A stretch of DNA of 64,000 bases from assembly GCA_963576475.1 (NCBI GenBank), contig OY754981.1, positions 15,136,716 to 15,200,715 on the forward strand, given 5' to 3'. The notes under the pieces are model-generated. The model had not been told where the DNA came from. It worked only from the letters and a program-made list of their open reading frames with translations, and did no database searches. This DNA is from Molanna angustata (lineage: Eukaryota; Arthropoda; Insecta; Trichoptera; Molannidae). Below are positions 52,247 through 63,410 of the stretch, one piece after another (within the stretch, counting starts at the first letter, position 1; each line of letters starts with the position of its first letter). The translations under genes and the position numbers were made by a program.

Positions 52247-55200
52247 TTACATAAGATGATGCAATATACAAAGGAATAAAATTAAAAATGTTTGGGGTAT
52301 ATTGAAAAAAACAGGCGAGTCATGACGATCAGCTGAATTAAATTCGATCCATTTGAGGTAGGGAAAAACGTGTGTGTAAATTTTGGGGCTATTTCTTCCA
52401 CAATGTAACGAGAATATAACTATACCGACCAACTGATTTTCGCATACTAAACCACCACCCGTGTCACCCTACAATTATTAAGCAAAATATATTATATCAA
52501 GTAAAAACAATAATTTCAATAAACAATACAGGAATATCACCACACCATGACCATAACGGGGTAGGCAGAGAGAACCGAGCGCCATACGCCTCTATTTTTG
52601 CACACATTCATGGTATTACATCGTTGGTTGTGTACGCTTTTTTTTCAAAATATCATTCACATGGCCATACCATTCATTTTGTGGGCGGCCACTATTATTC
52701 ACACTTAGATCCCCGTTTATTTTTTTGGTCAGTCGTTCATCGTTTATTATTTCAATATGCCCAAACCACCTCAGGGGTTTCACTTTCATTTAACTTATAA
52801 TATTCTTCTTTATATTGAATTCTCTCTTTATGGCCTCATTTTTAATTCTATCATTATATCGTTCTGTTACTTAGTATTCTTAATGGTCTCATTCCTACAT
52901 CTTTCATTCTACTTTCATGCGTTTGCTTTCAAAACATAATACATATTATCATCGTTTAGGGATGTCTCGTGATGCCTGGTTTACACCGGTTTAGTGTTTG
53001 GTTAAGGCAAGTGGACAGAAACCGTTCAAACCACAGAAAGTCAAGTATCATGACGATAAAAGAATAACATCGCATATATTTGATGATATATATGCACCGC
53101 GAGCGCATTCGTCTACTTCTACTTAAGCACTGTACTAAATTGAATGTTTAGGTACATACACCAAGTAGAAAGCGATTCTATTTTGTTCAATTTGCAAGAC
53201 AGCTTGCAAGTCGATTTGATTCACTACTGTCCGAGCTGTTTACAACTGTATTTACCCAGTGTAGGTACCTACTTACCAACTCGACTAAACAATAAACCAA
53301 AGGTATAAGGCCAAATATGATCTACACATGTGGTTCATCATTCATTTTGAATGCTGACTTCAAAGGTGAAACAAGACTGGTGTCTGGGCTTCCTTTTATA
53401 AGGTAATGCACATCCACACACCTGACGCTGGTCACTTCCCCGTTGTAGGATGATGCCATGATTTTATGAGTCACTGAATGATTGTTTGTGTGCTTCCATG
53501 TCAACTTTTGGCTAGATAGTAAAATAATACATTCGAATAAACTTTTTCTTCAGCAGATTGCAAACCCTCCCAACGCTACGTAGAGCGCTTCTTCGGAAGA
53601 ATACAATTGTTCCAAATTCTGAGAGCTGCTGTCGAAACTTACTCGTGTGTTGACCAATTTCGTCCAATTGACCAATTGCGCACATATATTATATTGAAAA
53701 AAAAACATTATTTACATACCCAACATTCGCCTTCTTTCGCTCGTTTAGTACAAATATGAGTTTTGTTAGAAACAGCATACTTTGGACAATAGTACTTGAT
53801 ACATTCAAGCATATCTACTATTTTTGTAGAACGTTGTTGTAACATTCGTGATGCCATTGGTATTATAGTACTATTATAAAAACTCTAAAAAGGACAAAGA
53901 ATTATAATTTTAATTAATTACATTTCTTGGTAGGGTTTCTCCAGTTATATATAAAAATCATAAAATAATCCGTGCTAGATGGATTGGACACAGAGTGCTA
54001 CAAGAGGATCTCATTACCTCCATACCCAATATGTTGTATAATAGAGGGAATAACAGAGGACCAAATTCCACGGGGCGTTTTTCTCGCCATGTCCTACCAA
54101 AACCCTAAAGAATAAACTTAAGGGGGGGGACTGCTGCCAACGTACCTATTTTTCAATTTGATATACCATCATTATTTCTTATCAAATCGTTTTGAAAAAA
54201 ATAATTTAGATAGTTTGGGTATTCATAAAGAAAAATGTATCTTTACTTTTTGATAATGTTCTGTATAAATTCTTGTAGAAAAATAATGGCATACCCCGAT
54301 TTTCAACGTTTATCTTATATTTTTAATAAAATATAAGGCGTAGTTCAACATATTTTTTTTAAATTAAAGAAGACAAAAATATCTAGAAAAATACGATGTG
54401 ACGTTGCATTAATGATTCAGGTTTAGAAAATAAACCTAAAAAACATTTATTTTCCATTCAGCGCCATTGCGAAATAAGTTTTTTTTGTTTTATTAACTTA
54501 ACCTGATGCATTAATGCAACGTAACATCGTATTTTTCCAGATATTTTGATCTTCTTTAATTTATAAAAAAATATAATGCTCTATACCTTATAGTTTTTTA
54601 GAAATTTAAGATAAATGTCAAAAATTGGGGTATGCTTATTATTTTCCTACAAGAATATATACAGAACATAATTAAAAAATTAAGGTATATTTTTATTTAT
54701 TAATATCCAAACAAACTAGGTTATTTTTTTCAAAATGATTCGTTTTGTAGTAATGACGCAAATTCAAATTGAAAAAATAGGTACGTTGGCAGCAGTCCCC
54801 CCCTTAAACGATTGATTTTAGTATTTTTGTTGTATTGGTTCTCGGGCGAAAAACAAATAGGCATAATTTTCGCGAAACATCTTGAACGAGCTTCCGGTTG
54901 CGCAGGACGCAAATTTGTGTCTTTTTGCTTCGTTGGATTACGTGCAAATTACCCCCCTTCTCGGCTAAAAGTTCAAGATATTTGGCGTCAACTCTACCTT
55001 GTCAAATATTTATTTAACACGCACCCAGTATGACATAAATCCATTACATTCTTAATCCAATCCATCCATAAAAAAAATCCATCATTCTATATGATCTATG
55101 CAAACAATCCTCAAACATATTTATATTGGAATGACAGAAAATATATAAAAGTAATAATCATTTAGTAGATAAAATTCAAAAGGCACAAAAATAAATACAT

Positions 55201-58200
55201 GGCACTAAAATAAAATATTACAATTGGAAATTCTCCTTAATTAACCTGTAAATATTATAATATTGTGTATTATATTTTTAATAAATAAACAAATATTTGT
55301 TTTCCAATTACAATTCAACATATGTACAAACTTCTGACTGCCTCTTTACAGAACTAATTCTGCCCAAAGTTCATTCATCTATAGGGCATGTAATATTTAT
55401 ATATTTGTTAAAACGTAGATATGTTTAGATATTAAAATATATGAATGTCTCCTTTACACACAGGTGCTTGCAATCTAGTAAGGGGCTTTAAATATGTGTT
55501 GTAATATAATTAAAATAAAAAAAATAGGATATCAGGGGCTCTTCGAGGTTTACAGTAACTGATTCTTGTTTAGTTCAGTTTGACTGCCGCAGCGTATCTT
55601 TCCCTTTTAATGTCCTTTTTTTCCCCTTTATTGTCCTATCTTTAATTTTGAGTACCCACTATTGTTTTATATTTTTTTTCAGTAACACTGTACAGTAATA
55701 TACACTTTAGTCTTAAATATTTACAATTTTAATGGTTAATAATATGATTTTAAAATGTTATTTTGTATATATACGCAAATATTGGAATTTTTCAATATCT
55801 CTAATATTTATATTGTCTGTAACATTGTTCGGTCGAAAAAAAATACTTACATATGTATACCCAAAACCACATATCGAACACGCAGTTTTTGTTTCCTTTA
55901 CCCATGACTTTGTTGGCAATTGTATAGGTTTCAAATTATTTGATTCTGTAAATGGTTTGTTCAACTGAAATTTATAAATAATTAATTCAACGAAAGCGAC
56001 AAATGTTTGCTGAAACATTGAAAGAAGTAAAAGACAAATGTTTCTGTAGGTATGTATTTCAATGTCAGTTTCCTATTTAAATTGACATTGAAATTCTTCT
56101 TCTTTCGTGTCAGCAACGCATTGTTGCGTTGCTGTGGTGGAAGGATTGGCCAGAGAATTTCTGTTACCAGGGGGCACCGCGTGGAGGTTCCTTCCGTGCT
56201 CCCCGACATTGAAATGCATACTATTCTACAATATTATTATTATTTTGGATATAATTTAATTATATAGGTATTAATAACATCAAAAGCACCTCCTTCTGTA
56301 GTTTACTTACAAACTAACTTTGTTAAACTTAAAATTATGGAGGATAGTTCAGCTGTACACGATGGGGGAGGGTAACTGGAGGGGGTGACGGTATATTATT
56401 ACTATGAATTCACAGAAAAAGGAGAGGTTCTCTCCGAAACCGGTCGAGGTATCGACGGAGTTTAGTGTGTAACACAATTTTTAATGTGTATTCATTTTGT
56501 TGTTAATTTTAAATATGACACACAAATTAAGTTTACAAAATAATTATAATAATATATAATTATATATTTAAATAAATTTCCTTATATTTTGTATTTGATC
56601 AACATAATGTATTAAAGATCGCCAAAAAAATAACAAAAAATAATTTCGACTAAATTGATTTTAATTTTCTAATAAAGTTTTCTTCTTCCTCGTTGACCAT
56701 ATGATGAGGATGCCAGCTGTTTTGAACTCGCCGAATGTTTTGCTTCCATGTAGGAGGCTTCAACAATTAAAGATCTTGTAGCGAACTTAACAAGGTCACT
56801 CCGTTGGATCTTTTACTCTCCACGTTGTCCATTAAGATCTCAATTTCAAATTCGTTAAGAACTTACCTGTCATATACCATAGATCATTGAAATGATCTAT
56901 TACGATTAAAAAATACATACCTACCGCATTATTCTCCGTTACCAAGGTAGGTTCTTATAAAAAAATATTATCGGATTTGTAGTCAAGAGTCAGGCCGCTG
57001 GTAATAAATCCAAGATACTAAAGGATGCGTTGTAGTCAGATCCTCAATGTGTAGTTCATTTAAAGTTGTCAGCAAATAACTTTCGAGATCGCGTGGGTTG
57101 CGTGGAGCGCAAATAGTCTTTTTTTGTTGTTAACAAAACTACCCCCTCCAAGACGAAAACTGTCACGTTGTTCTTCAGAAGCTATATAATATGGACACAT
57201 TAATTTTTATAGCAGGCCGTGGTATTCGCAACTTTCTTCCCCAACGTCACATCTAAAGCTAAAGCATCTAAACATTTTTTTGACTCTAATAAATAAACTT
57301 TAAAAGGTATACATACGACTATCAGTGCAATATCATATTTTAGATTCCTCAGGGTCCTGGAATATTTCGGGAACGGCACAATTTTTTTGACAGTTTTCCT
57401 GTATCCATTTTCGATCAAAGATGCACTTCCGCCATAGACGTACATCCAAGTTGGTGAATAAAGTAATTTAAACGGACGTCTAAAAACAACTAATATGTCT
57501 ATTAAATATTCATACAAAAGATGATATATAGTTAACTCAGCATGTCGTATGAAGTAAATTCAGCAAGACTCTCATTTTTCCAAACTATTTAAGAAAATAG
57601 TTTAATATAGTGATGAGCGAATGCACGACCGAAACCAGAGTGGTCATGGTTTTGCAACCCCGGTCTTGGTCTTGCATACTAGATCGAGTCTTGATCTTGT
57701 ACACACAGTATTGGTTTTGATCATGCAAGTCTTGCAAATTTAGTAATTATAATGAAATATGACAAAATACACCAATTTACAGTATAATGTCGATAGTAGG
57801 GGAGCGGAGTGTATTACCGTACAGTGGCTAATTCTGTACACATAGTTTTAGAGAAACGCTCAACAGAAACAAACACCTATCATTGTCTAGAGTTAGTCTT
57901 TACCATTCCCAGTGCCTTAGACAGAAACACGCACCATTTTACCTGTAATCGTTTACCTGAGAGCACATATGACGTTTCGCGCTATTTTCTTATAGAAATC
58001 ATCGATTGATTTTTAAGCTCTAAGTACATTTATCATAGTTATTTTGTAAAATAATATTAATTTTCGCGTTCTTTGATAGCTTGACATTAAAAATAATATG
58101 ATTTAGCATTCAAAGTTTCACTTTTTAAATATATTTTTGTCTAAAATATGTTGGTTTCCGGGTTTCGGGTAATGCCGTACATTTTGTACGGTATTAGCCG

Positions 58201-60419
58201 CAACATGTTTTGATGTCTTTTCATGATGAGATGAAGGGAAGAAGAAAAAGTTCAAAGTAACACTCAGAATTTTTGACACCTACTCCTATGAAGGATATAT
58301 TAGAGACCGCAGCCATGAAAAAACATTGAAGAACATCAAACAAGAGAAAACCAAACTAAAGACAGACGCAAAGAAAGTCACACCAAAAGGCAGAAAGAAA
58401 GATAAGAAAAAAAACACAAAGACAGTCATGAAAAAATCAAAAAGAAGCTACATCTTATAAACGCCAAATATTTAAAGATTCTACAACCGATTCTGATGAT
58501 GATACTACGGCAATAGTTCTTCATGACGACGACGATAATGATGGAGCGTACTACGATGAAAGACTACTGGGCGTAGCTAATGAGTTATATACCTACTATT
58601 TGTGGAGAATTTGGCAAGGATAATGAACTCTGGTATCGTTGCATATCCTGTGCTCAATGGGTGCATGCGCTATGCAGCGACAAAGAGGTTCCAGATGGTT
58701 ACATCAGTAGTTTATGTAAACCATAACTCAGTGTACGGTATTAGCCTACCGCTGTACTCCACTTTTTTAAATATGTTTAATAAAACGATTTATAATAAGT
58801 TTTTATTTATTTTTTTAGACACCATTGTAAAACCAATTAAAATTGCTGTACAACTGTATTTTATTGAACGTGTAATTCCGTATAGTTATGACATAATTTC
58901 AACTTAAGTTTAGGTGTACGGTAATATACTCCGCTACCCTACGTAGTTAATTACTTACTTTTCAAATAAAAATAAAAAAGATTATTAAATTTTACGAGAC
59001 GAGACCGAAGACTCTTGCATTAAGTTCTGCAAAGTCTTGCACCCCTGGTCTTGACCTTGTATCGACACACGAGATCTTGGTATTGCAAGTATCGCAATAA
59101 CACAACAGCGAGAGTTCTTTTGTTTTAAAACTGAATTCGAGATAGATCATGTTAAGTGAAGCGCCCACGAATTAAACTTAATTATTTTATAAATTTTACT
59201 ATCTACTATTCTTTCATTTTTGAAATATTGTATAGCTTCTTGAACAACTACAGGGACTATGTCAAGTATAAATTTAACTTGCACCCAATAAAAAGTTACC
59301 TCATTATGCAGACTTATGATCGTCTCACAGATCCAGACTGTTGACTTAATTAAAAACTGGGTCTCCAACGGGAATCGAATCCTGAGCCACCAAGTCGAAA
59401 TATATATAAAAAAAATTAAGCATATTTTTAAGATTATTTGAGTACCTAAATATTGTCATCAGAAACAAAATATGAAGGTATTTAAAAGTCGATTTCAAGA
59501 TTTAACACATAACGAAAAAAGCAACAAATTATAAGCGTTGTATGGTTTCAGCAAATAACTTAAGAAATCACGTGGGCTGGGCAGAAAACAAATTTGTTTT
59601 TTTTTTTTGTATATGTACAGGTAAAATGACATCTAACAAAGTTCAGCAATAAGGATACGGTTCAACACCCATTCTGAATATTACCTTTTTAGGTGAGACG
59701 AGACTAAAAGAAATGTTTCTTACTTCATTTTATAAGGTTATGCAACCCGCATACCTGCCGCTGGTTACCCCCACATTGAGGGATATGCCGTGATGGTATG
59801 AATGAATGGTATAAGTATTTGCAAATCGCTAACCTCCACGAAAATTCTTAAGTAATTTGCCAGAAACAATGCCAAGAATGATTTTTATATTATTAATATT
59901 GTTTAAATGACTGAAAATATTTACACAGTTCTTTGGTAATAGACACACGTAGCTGCTGTTATGATTGTATCCAGTTTTATAAGAGAACCTCCGCAGTAGT
60001 GAACAAATTTGTTGTCTGTTTCTCGTATTTGAAGAGAGACCTAAAATACATAAATAAGATTAATTGTTACACACATAAGTAAATGTTTAAAGTGCGCAAC
60101 GAAAGCAACAAATGTTTTAAAGTGACAAAGATGATAGAGGGCACTGGTTGTTGAAGTTAAAGGAGGCCAAGGTTCGTTTGGGCTGTAACGCCTTTGTTAG
60201 AAGAAGAATATATATGGGTCTCTTCAGTCGAATCGTTTACCCTGTTGAAGGATATAGATCATTGTGGCACAATTCAGGAAAGATGGAGTTCTATGTATTA
60301 TATCAGTGCCGTTAACATTGACACAATAAAAATAATCAATAATATTCTTACTTGGTGAGGGAAAACGTCACTTCTAGATGCTGTTCCTCCCCATATTCTT
60401 GGCTTTATTTTACCATCAC
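52247..60419 (-). CDS. Trypsin-family serine protease homologue, catalytic residues lost
   Basis: Six exons, all GT-AG with consistent phase: 60419-60352, 60040-59925, 57479-57317, 55964-55851, 53884-53720 and 52468-52247 (TAA). About 281 residues; the signal-peptide exon lies upstream and was not found. Landmarks in order: RIWGGTASRSDVFPHQ (activation site and N terminus), then HYCGGSLI and TAATC, where catalytic His57 is Thr. KYDIALIV retains Asp102; CGFGYTY replaces the GWG block; GECWGDTGGGLVC has Thr at Ser195 and Gly at position 189; the end block is KIYTHVFPYLKWI. The C42-C58 and C191-C220 cysteine pairs are kept. A hydrophobic tail (FLILFLCILHHLM) could be a membrane or GPI signal; alternatively a perfect GTAAGT donor at the stop (52250) allows another exon. 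It should be secreted and non-proteolytic. Insect homologues of this class act as cofactors or binding proteins in immune cascades; that role is not shown here. Confidence 0.85.
52545..52935 (-). mobile_element. RTE-like LINE 3' end, family 1, worn copy in protease intron
   Basis: ACCATGACCATAACGGGGTAGG, GAGAACCGAGCGCCATACG, then TCATTCACATGGCCATACC and GGTCAGTCGTTCATCG parallel 39338-39720. Located in the last intron of the protease homologue. Confidence 0.7.
53333..53490 (+). repeat. RTE-like 3' module, family 2
   Basis: AGGTGAAACAAGACTGGTGT, ATGCACATCCACACACCTGA, CGCTGGTCACTTCCCCG and GATGATGCCATGATTTTATG. Degraded copy in the last intron of the protease homologue. Confidence 0.6.
54122..54803. 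mobile_element. 682-bp foldback transposon flanked by TTAA
   Basis: Begins GGGGGGGGACTGCTGCCAAC and ends GTTGGCAGCAGTCCCCCCC, flanked by TTAA (54118-54121 and 54804-54807). Complementarity continues inward through GTACCTATTTTT, AATAATGGCATACCCC / GGGGTATGCTTATTATTTTCC, and CGATGTGACGTTGCATTAATG / CATTAATGCAACGTAACATCG. Arms of ~300 nt thus enclose a short loop near 54460. TTAA suggests a piggyBac-type MITE, but the termini are not the usual CCY, so the superfamily is open. Lies in intron 4 of the protease homologue. Confidence 0.88.
54862..54995 (-). mobile_element. MITE family C, copy 3
   Basis: Reverse complement of the 7168-7300 layout: TCGCGAAACATCTTGAACGA, GCGCAGGACGCAAATTTGTG, GTGCAAATTACCCCCCTTC, TTCAAGATATTTGGCG. 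Confidence 0.75.
56416..56500 (+). repeat. Penelope-like stem/GAAAC motif
   Basis: AAAAAGGAGAGGTTCTCTCC forms a perfect short hairpin, followed by GAAACCGGTCGAGGTATCGA and TTTAGTGTGTAACACAATTT. Same layout as the right arm at 22260-22300. Confidence 0.4.
57063..57185 (-). mobile_element. MITE family C-related, degraded
   Basis: GTTGTCAGCAAATAACTTTC, GTGGAGCGCAAATAGTCTTT, AAAACTACCCCCTCCAAGAC. A similar worn copy at 59545-59645 begins GTTTCAGCAAATAACTTAAG. Confidence 0.45.
57610..57795. repeat. Older TCTTGCA-rich repeat, left half
   Basis: TAGTGATGAGCGAATGCACG opens the unit (hAT-like end). Then GTCTTGGTCTTGCATACTAG and GAGTCTTGATCTTGTACACA. Comparable phrases (CTGGTCTTGACCTTGTATCG, GATCTTGGTATTGCAAG) follow the pogo-like insertion at 58990-59100. 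Confidence 0.5.
57796..58942 (+). mobile_element. pogo/Tigger-like DNA transposon, non-autonomous
   Basis: 28-bp inverted repeats: GTAGGGGAGCGGAGTGTATT at the left; AATATACTCCGCTACCCTAC at the right (two mismatches), with TA just left of the element. A piece near 58595-58720 encodes a Cys-rich finger, ICGEFGKDNELWYRC then CAQWVHALCSDKEVP, like the C terminus of pogo-type transposases. The DDE core is absent. It interrupts an older repeat whose halves lie at 57610-57760 and 58990-59100. Located in intron 2 of the protease homologue. Confidence 0.8.
59296..59392 (-). repeat. tRNA-derived SINE, family A, copy 3
   Basis: Minus strand: CGACTTGGTGGCTCAGGATT, CGATTCCCGTTGGAGACCC, AGTTTTTAATTAAGTCAACA, GTCTGGATCTGTGAGACGAT. 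The head is shortened between the A and B boxes. Confidence 0.75.
59690..59805 (+). repeat. RTE-like 3' module, family 2
   Basis: TAGGTGAGACGAGACTAAAA, TACCTGCCGCTGGTTACCCC and GGGATATGCCGTGATGGTATG. In intron 2 of the protease homologue. Confidence 0.6.
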
Positions 60420-61035
60420 CTGTAAAAAAATAGTAATTAACAAATACACGCAAACCACAATATATATGAGTTTATTGTTTCTTAATACAGACATAGTCAT
60501 GATTATTTTTCAAACAAAAGTATTTTTATTACCAAATGTCCTGGAACATTGAATCCAAATAAGAACAATGATCACTATGAAATTGTTCATTATCTTTGTT
60601 TTTAATCTGACTCGATTCCCCAGTTTGTTATAATGAGAGAGAAATTATATAAAGCTAAGTATGGATTGAAATGAACTAATTTTCAAAGCCTTTCCGAGGA
60701 AAAATTTACCATGAATACAAGATAATTTCCATGATAAATAAACAGTTCTCTCTAGAATAAATTATAATAATTAAGTATAAAGATATTCAATGAATTATTC
60801 TTTTGGACTAAATCAATACTATGCTATATAAAATAATGACATTTGTGTGGAGTTTTTTTTTGTTTTCATTTAAACAGCAACTCTTGTTCCATTTGATAGA
60901 TATTTAGAAATCTCTGTACAACTTACCAAAATATTTTTTCAGTCATTTTTTTTTACTCAAGTTTTTTTTATTTATTTTCAGAAAAGTTTTAAATTCAAAA
61001 AATAAATAAATTAGTATTTTCCCCTATATTTTTTT
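60420..61035. other. Protease homologue upstream intron, AT-rich
   Basis: Must be intron if the signal-peptide exon lies further right. No exon recognised. Confidence 0.4.
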
Positions 61036-61039
61036 ATAA

Positions 61040-61182
61040 CAATGACCGAACGTTTTATAACAATAACCGAACGTTTTATAACAATGACCGAACGTTTTAT
61101 AACAATGACCGAACGTTTTATAACAATGACCGAACATTTTATAACAATAATCGAACGTTTTATAACAATGACCGAACGTTTT
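61040..61182. repeat. 21-bp minisatellite, 7 units
   Basis: AACAATGACCGAACGTTTTAT repeated with single-base variants. The unit is a multiple of three, so it creates an apparent MTERFIT protein repeat that I do not regard as coding. Confidence 0.93.
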
Positions 61183-61388
61183 CGCCAAGGTCACTTGGCT
61201 TTTTCAAGGTCTAAAAGAAAGGTCTGTAAAATACTAATTTATTTATTTATTAATTTTAAAATGGATTTTCATTCTGCTAACACAAAAATTCTAGAATCAT
61301 TAGAAAAGTTTTACAAAATAATTAGGATTTCACTAGCCTAAAGGTTATGAGTGAGTTTCCCATACAAAAAAGTCAAGAATATGGTCAT

Positions 61389-61950
61389 ACTCCTCACTAC
61401 CTTTAGGGGAAATAGTGGGGAGTTATGAATTCGCAACTTTAAAGGTTATTTTTTTATTGCAGATTATCAGATAGTATCATGCTGAGATTGTATTCTGAAA
61501 GTTTCATCACAATGTAGATGTGTTTGCTGTGTACTATGTGCTATATACGGCGAGTTTATTCTACTTTATCGATTATAGAGTAAAATACTCATTCTATTCT
61601 TATCATATTTGCAAATTTGTATATCTAATACATGCTTAGACCCTATTATATTTTGAAGGATATATAATTAGTGCTTCTTGTTTTTTTTAACTATCTATTT
61701 ATTCAAAGTGACCCCAAGCTCAGTAAAATAAAATTTGATATTTTTATTTTGAAATTGCTAAAAAGGCACATCACTTTTATAAAATGGCATTGAGGAATTA
61801 TCATCTTTTCATAATTAAATGTTTGAATCAAAAATAATTTAACAAACTCATTTTATGAAAATGCTGAAAATTTTCCACGCGAAATTGAATACTTTGTTGA
61901 GTGACTTGGTATTGAAGAGTATAGAGTTGGCCACAACCCACTCGTTGTCT
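61389..61950. mobile_element. Non-autonomous DNA transposon, ACTCCTCAC family, copy 2
   Basis: ACTCCTCACTACCTTTAGGGG, ATCATGCTGAGATTGTATTC, AAGTGACCCCAAGCTCAG and GCCACAACCCACTCGTT parallel 29012-29560. The right terminal repeat is eroded. Confidence 0.75.
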
Positions 61951-62459
61951 CTTGATAATTGCTTTCAAATAAATATCTGATAAAATAAATAAATAATAAA
62001 TAGCAAAAATAAATAATAAATAAGTAACAAATGTACATAATAAAGAAAAATAATCATTAGGTACCAACTTGACGTAATCCATGTGGTAGGTAAACATTGC
62101 CAACTGCCAGTCATTAAATATTATGGTATTTGTAAAATACGATCACACCTGTGTGATTATCCTTGTCATATCAAATGATTAATATTTAAAAAATAAAGTA
62201 CCTACCTAAATGAAATTACACGCCAATCAAGTACCTAATATATTGGTAACGGGTTGACATTACAACTTTTGAAACTAATCAACATTACACTCTAATAAAA
62301 ATGTATTTTCGTACAGATTTAAAGGAGTCAATGAACTAAAAAGTTAGACCAAAATCCTGACCAGTCAGTAAGCTTCGGTTCTAACTAAACGAGAGCTGGC
62401 AACGTTTTCTATGAATCATTTTTAATTGCTGTTTTTTTTATATGTACATTTTTTCTATT

Positions 62460-63410
62460 GAACAGATACAAAAATTAAACACAAAGGAGTAGTAAAATAA
62501 AGGACAATATTGATTAAAAAATAAAACAAAGTTAAAATGAAGAAGAAGAGAAAAAACATAGGCAGTATTATTCTATAATATAAACAAACAAAAAACTAGA
62601 ATTATTTGCGTTAAGCAGCTTTATAGAAATTATAGTGTAAGAGATAACAACGTCAAAAGCAATTCATTTTTTAATGGCTGGTATTTTAACATTTCTTTCC
62701 TTAATGGAATATAGATATGAAAAAGGTAAAGTGGCGTGGAAGGAGATGGAGGAGGCCTTCGTCCAGGAGTGGACGGGATTGGGCTGAGAAGAAGAAGAAG
62801 AAGAAGTCTTGTACCTGGGAGTGGTTGCATATGCGCGTTTACCAGTGCGCATCCTTGTTATTGCAGATTTTAACATTATTTGAATCTATAAAATCCATCC
62901 GTTTGTGAAATATGTAGGTACTAACTGTTACTGAAATATGTAAAAAAAGAAGATTTTTTTTCCTCAGAAATTTTCCCGGATGTGCGTTGAACATGTCACT
63001 GAGTTTCATTGTTGTCAGATGGATGGTATTATAAGAGCACAAAAAAGAACTAAAAAATACACAAATTATACTAAAATATGCAATTTTCACCTATTGAAAA
63101 GGGATGTTCACTGGTAATCGCAACCACTCCCAGGCGCCAGATTTGCCTTTTTCATACCTATATTCAATAAAGATGGAAATGTAAAAATACCAGCCATTAA
63201 AAATGAATTGCTTTTGACGTTGTTATCTCTTAAATTTTTAAAAAAACTGCTTAATGCAAATAATTTTTATCAGTTTTTTTTGTTTATTTTTATTTGTTTA
63301 TATAGAATAATACTGCTTTGGTTTTTTCTTTTCTTCTTCTTCATTTTAACTCTGTTTATTTTACTACTCCTTTGTGTTTTCTTTTTGTATCTGTTTATGT
63401 TATTAATGTG
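62460..63410. repeat. Large inverted duplication, ~300-bp arms
   Basis: Left arm (62460-62725, resuming 62805-62860) contains CACAAAGGAGTAGTAAAATA, AACAACGTCAAAAGCAATTC and CCTGGGAGTGGTTGC. The right arm (63095-63410) holds their reverse complements. The left arm has an extra ~80-bp piece, GTGGCGTGGAAGGAGATGGA to (GAA)n, which looks like a LINE 3' end. The middle (62861-63094) is unrelated. Confidence 0.85.

Noticed and set aside
55982..56267. Overlapping frames on both strands with CCGGRIGQRISVTRGHRVE
   Set aside because: Isolated GC-richer piece with no splice sites or family match; likely repeat debris in a protease intron.
61042..61341. Protein with MTERFIT repeats
   Set aside because: Arises from a 21-bp minisatellite and has no supporting gene structure.
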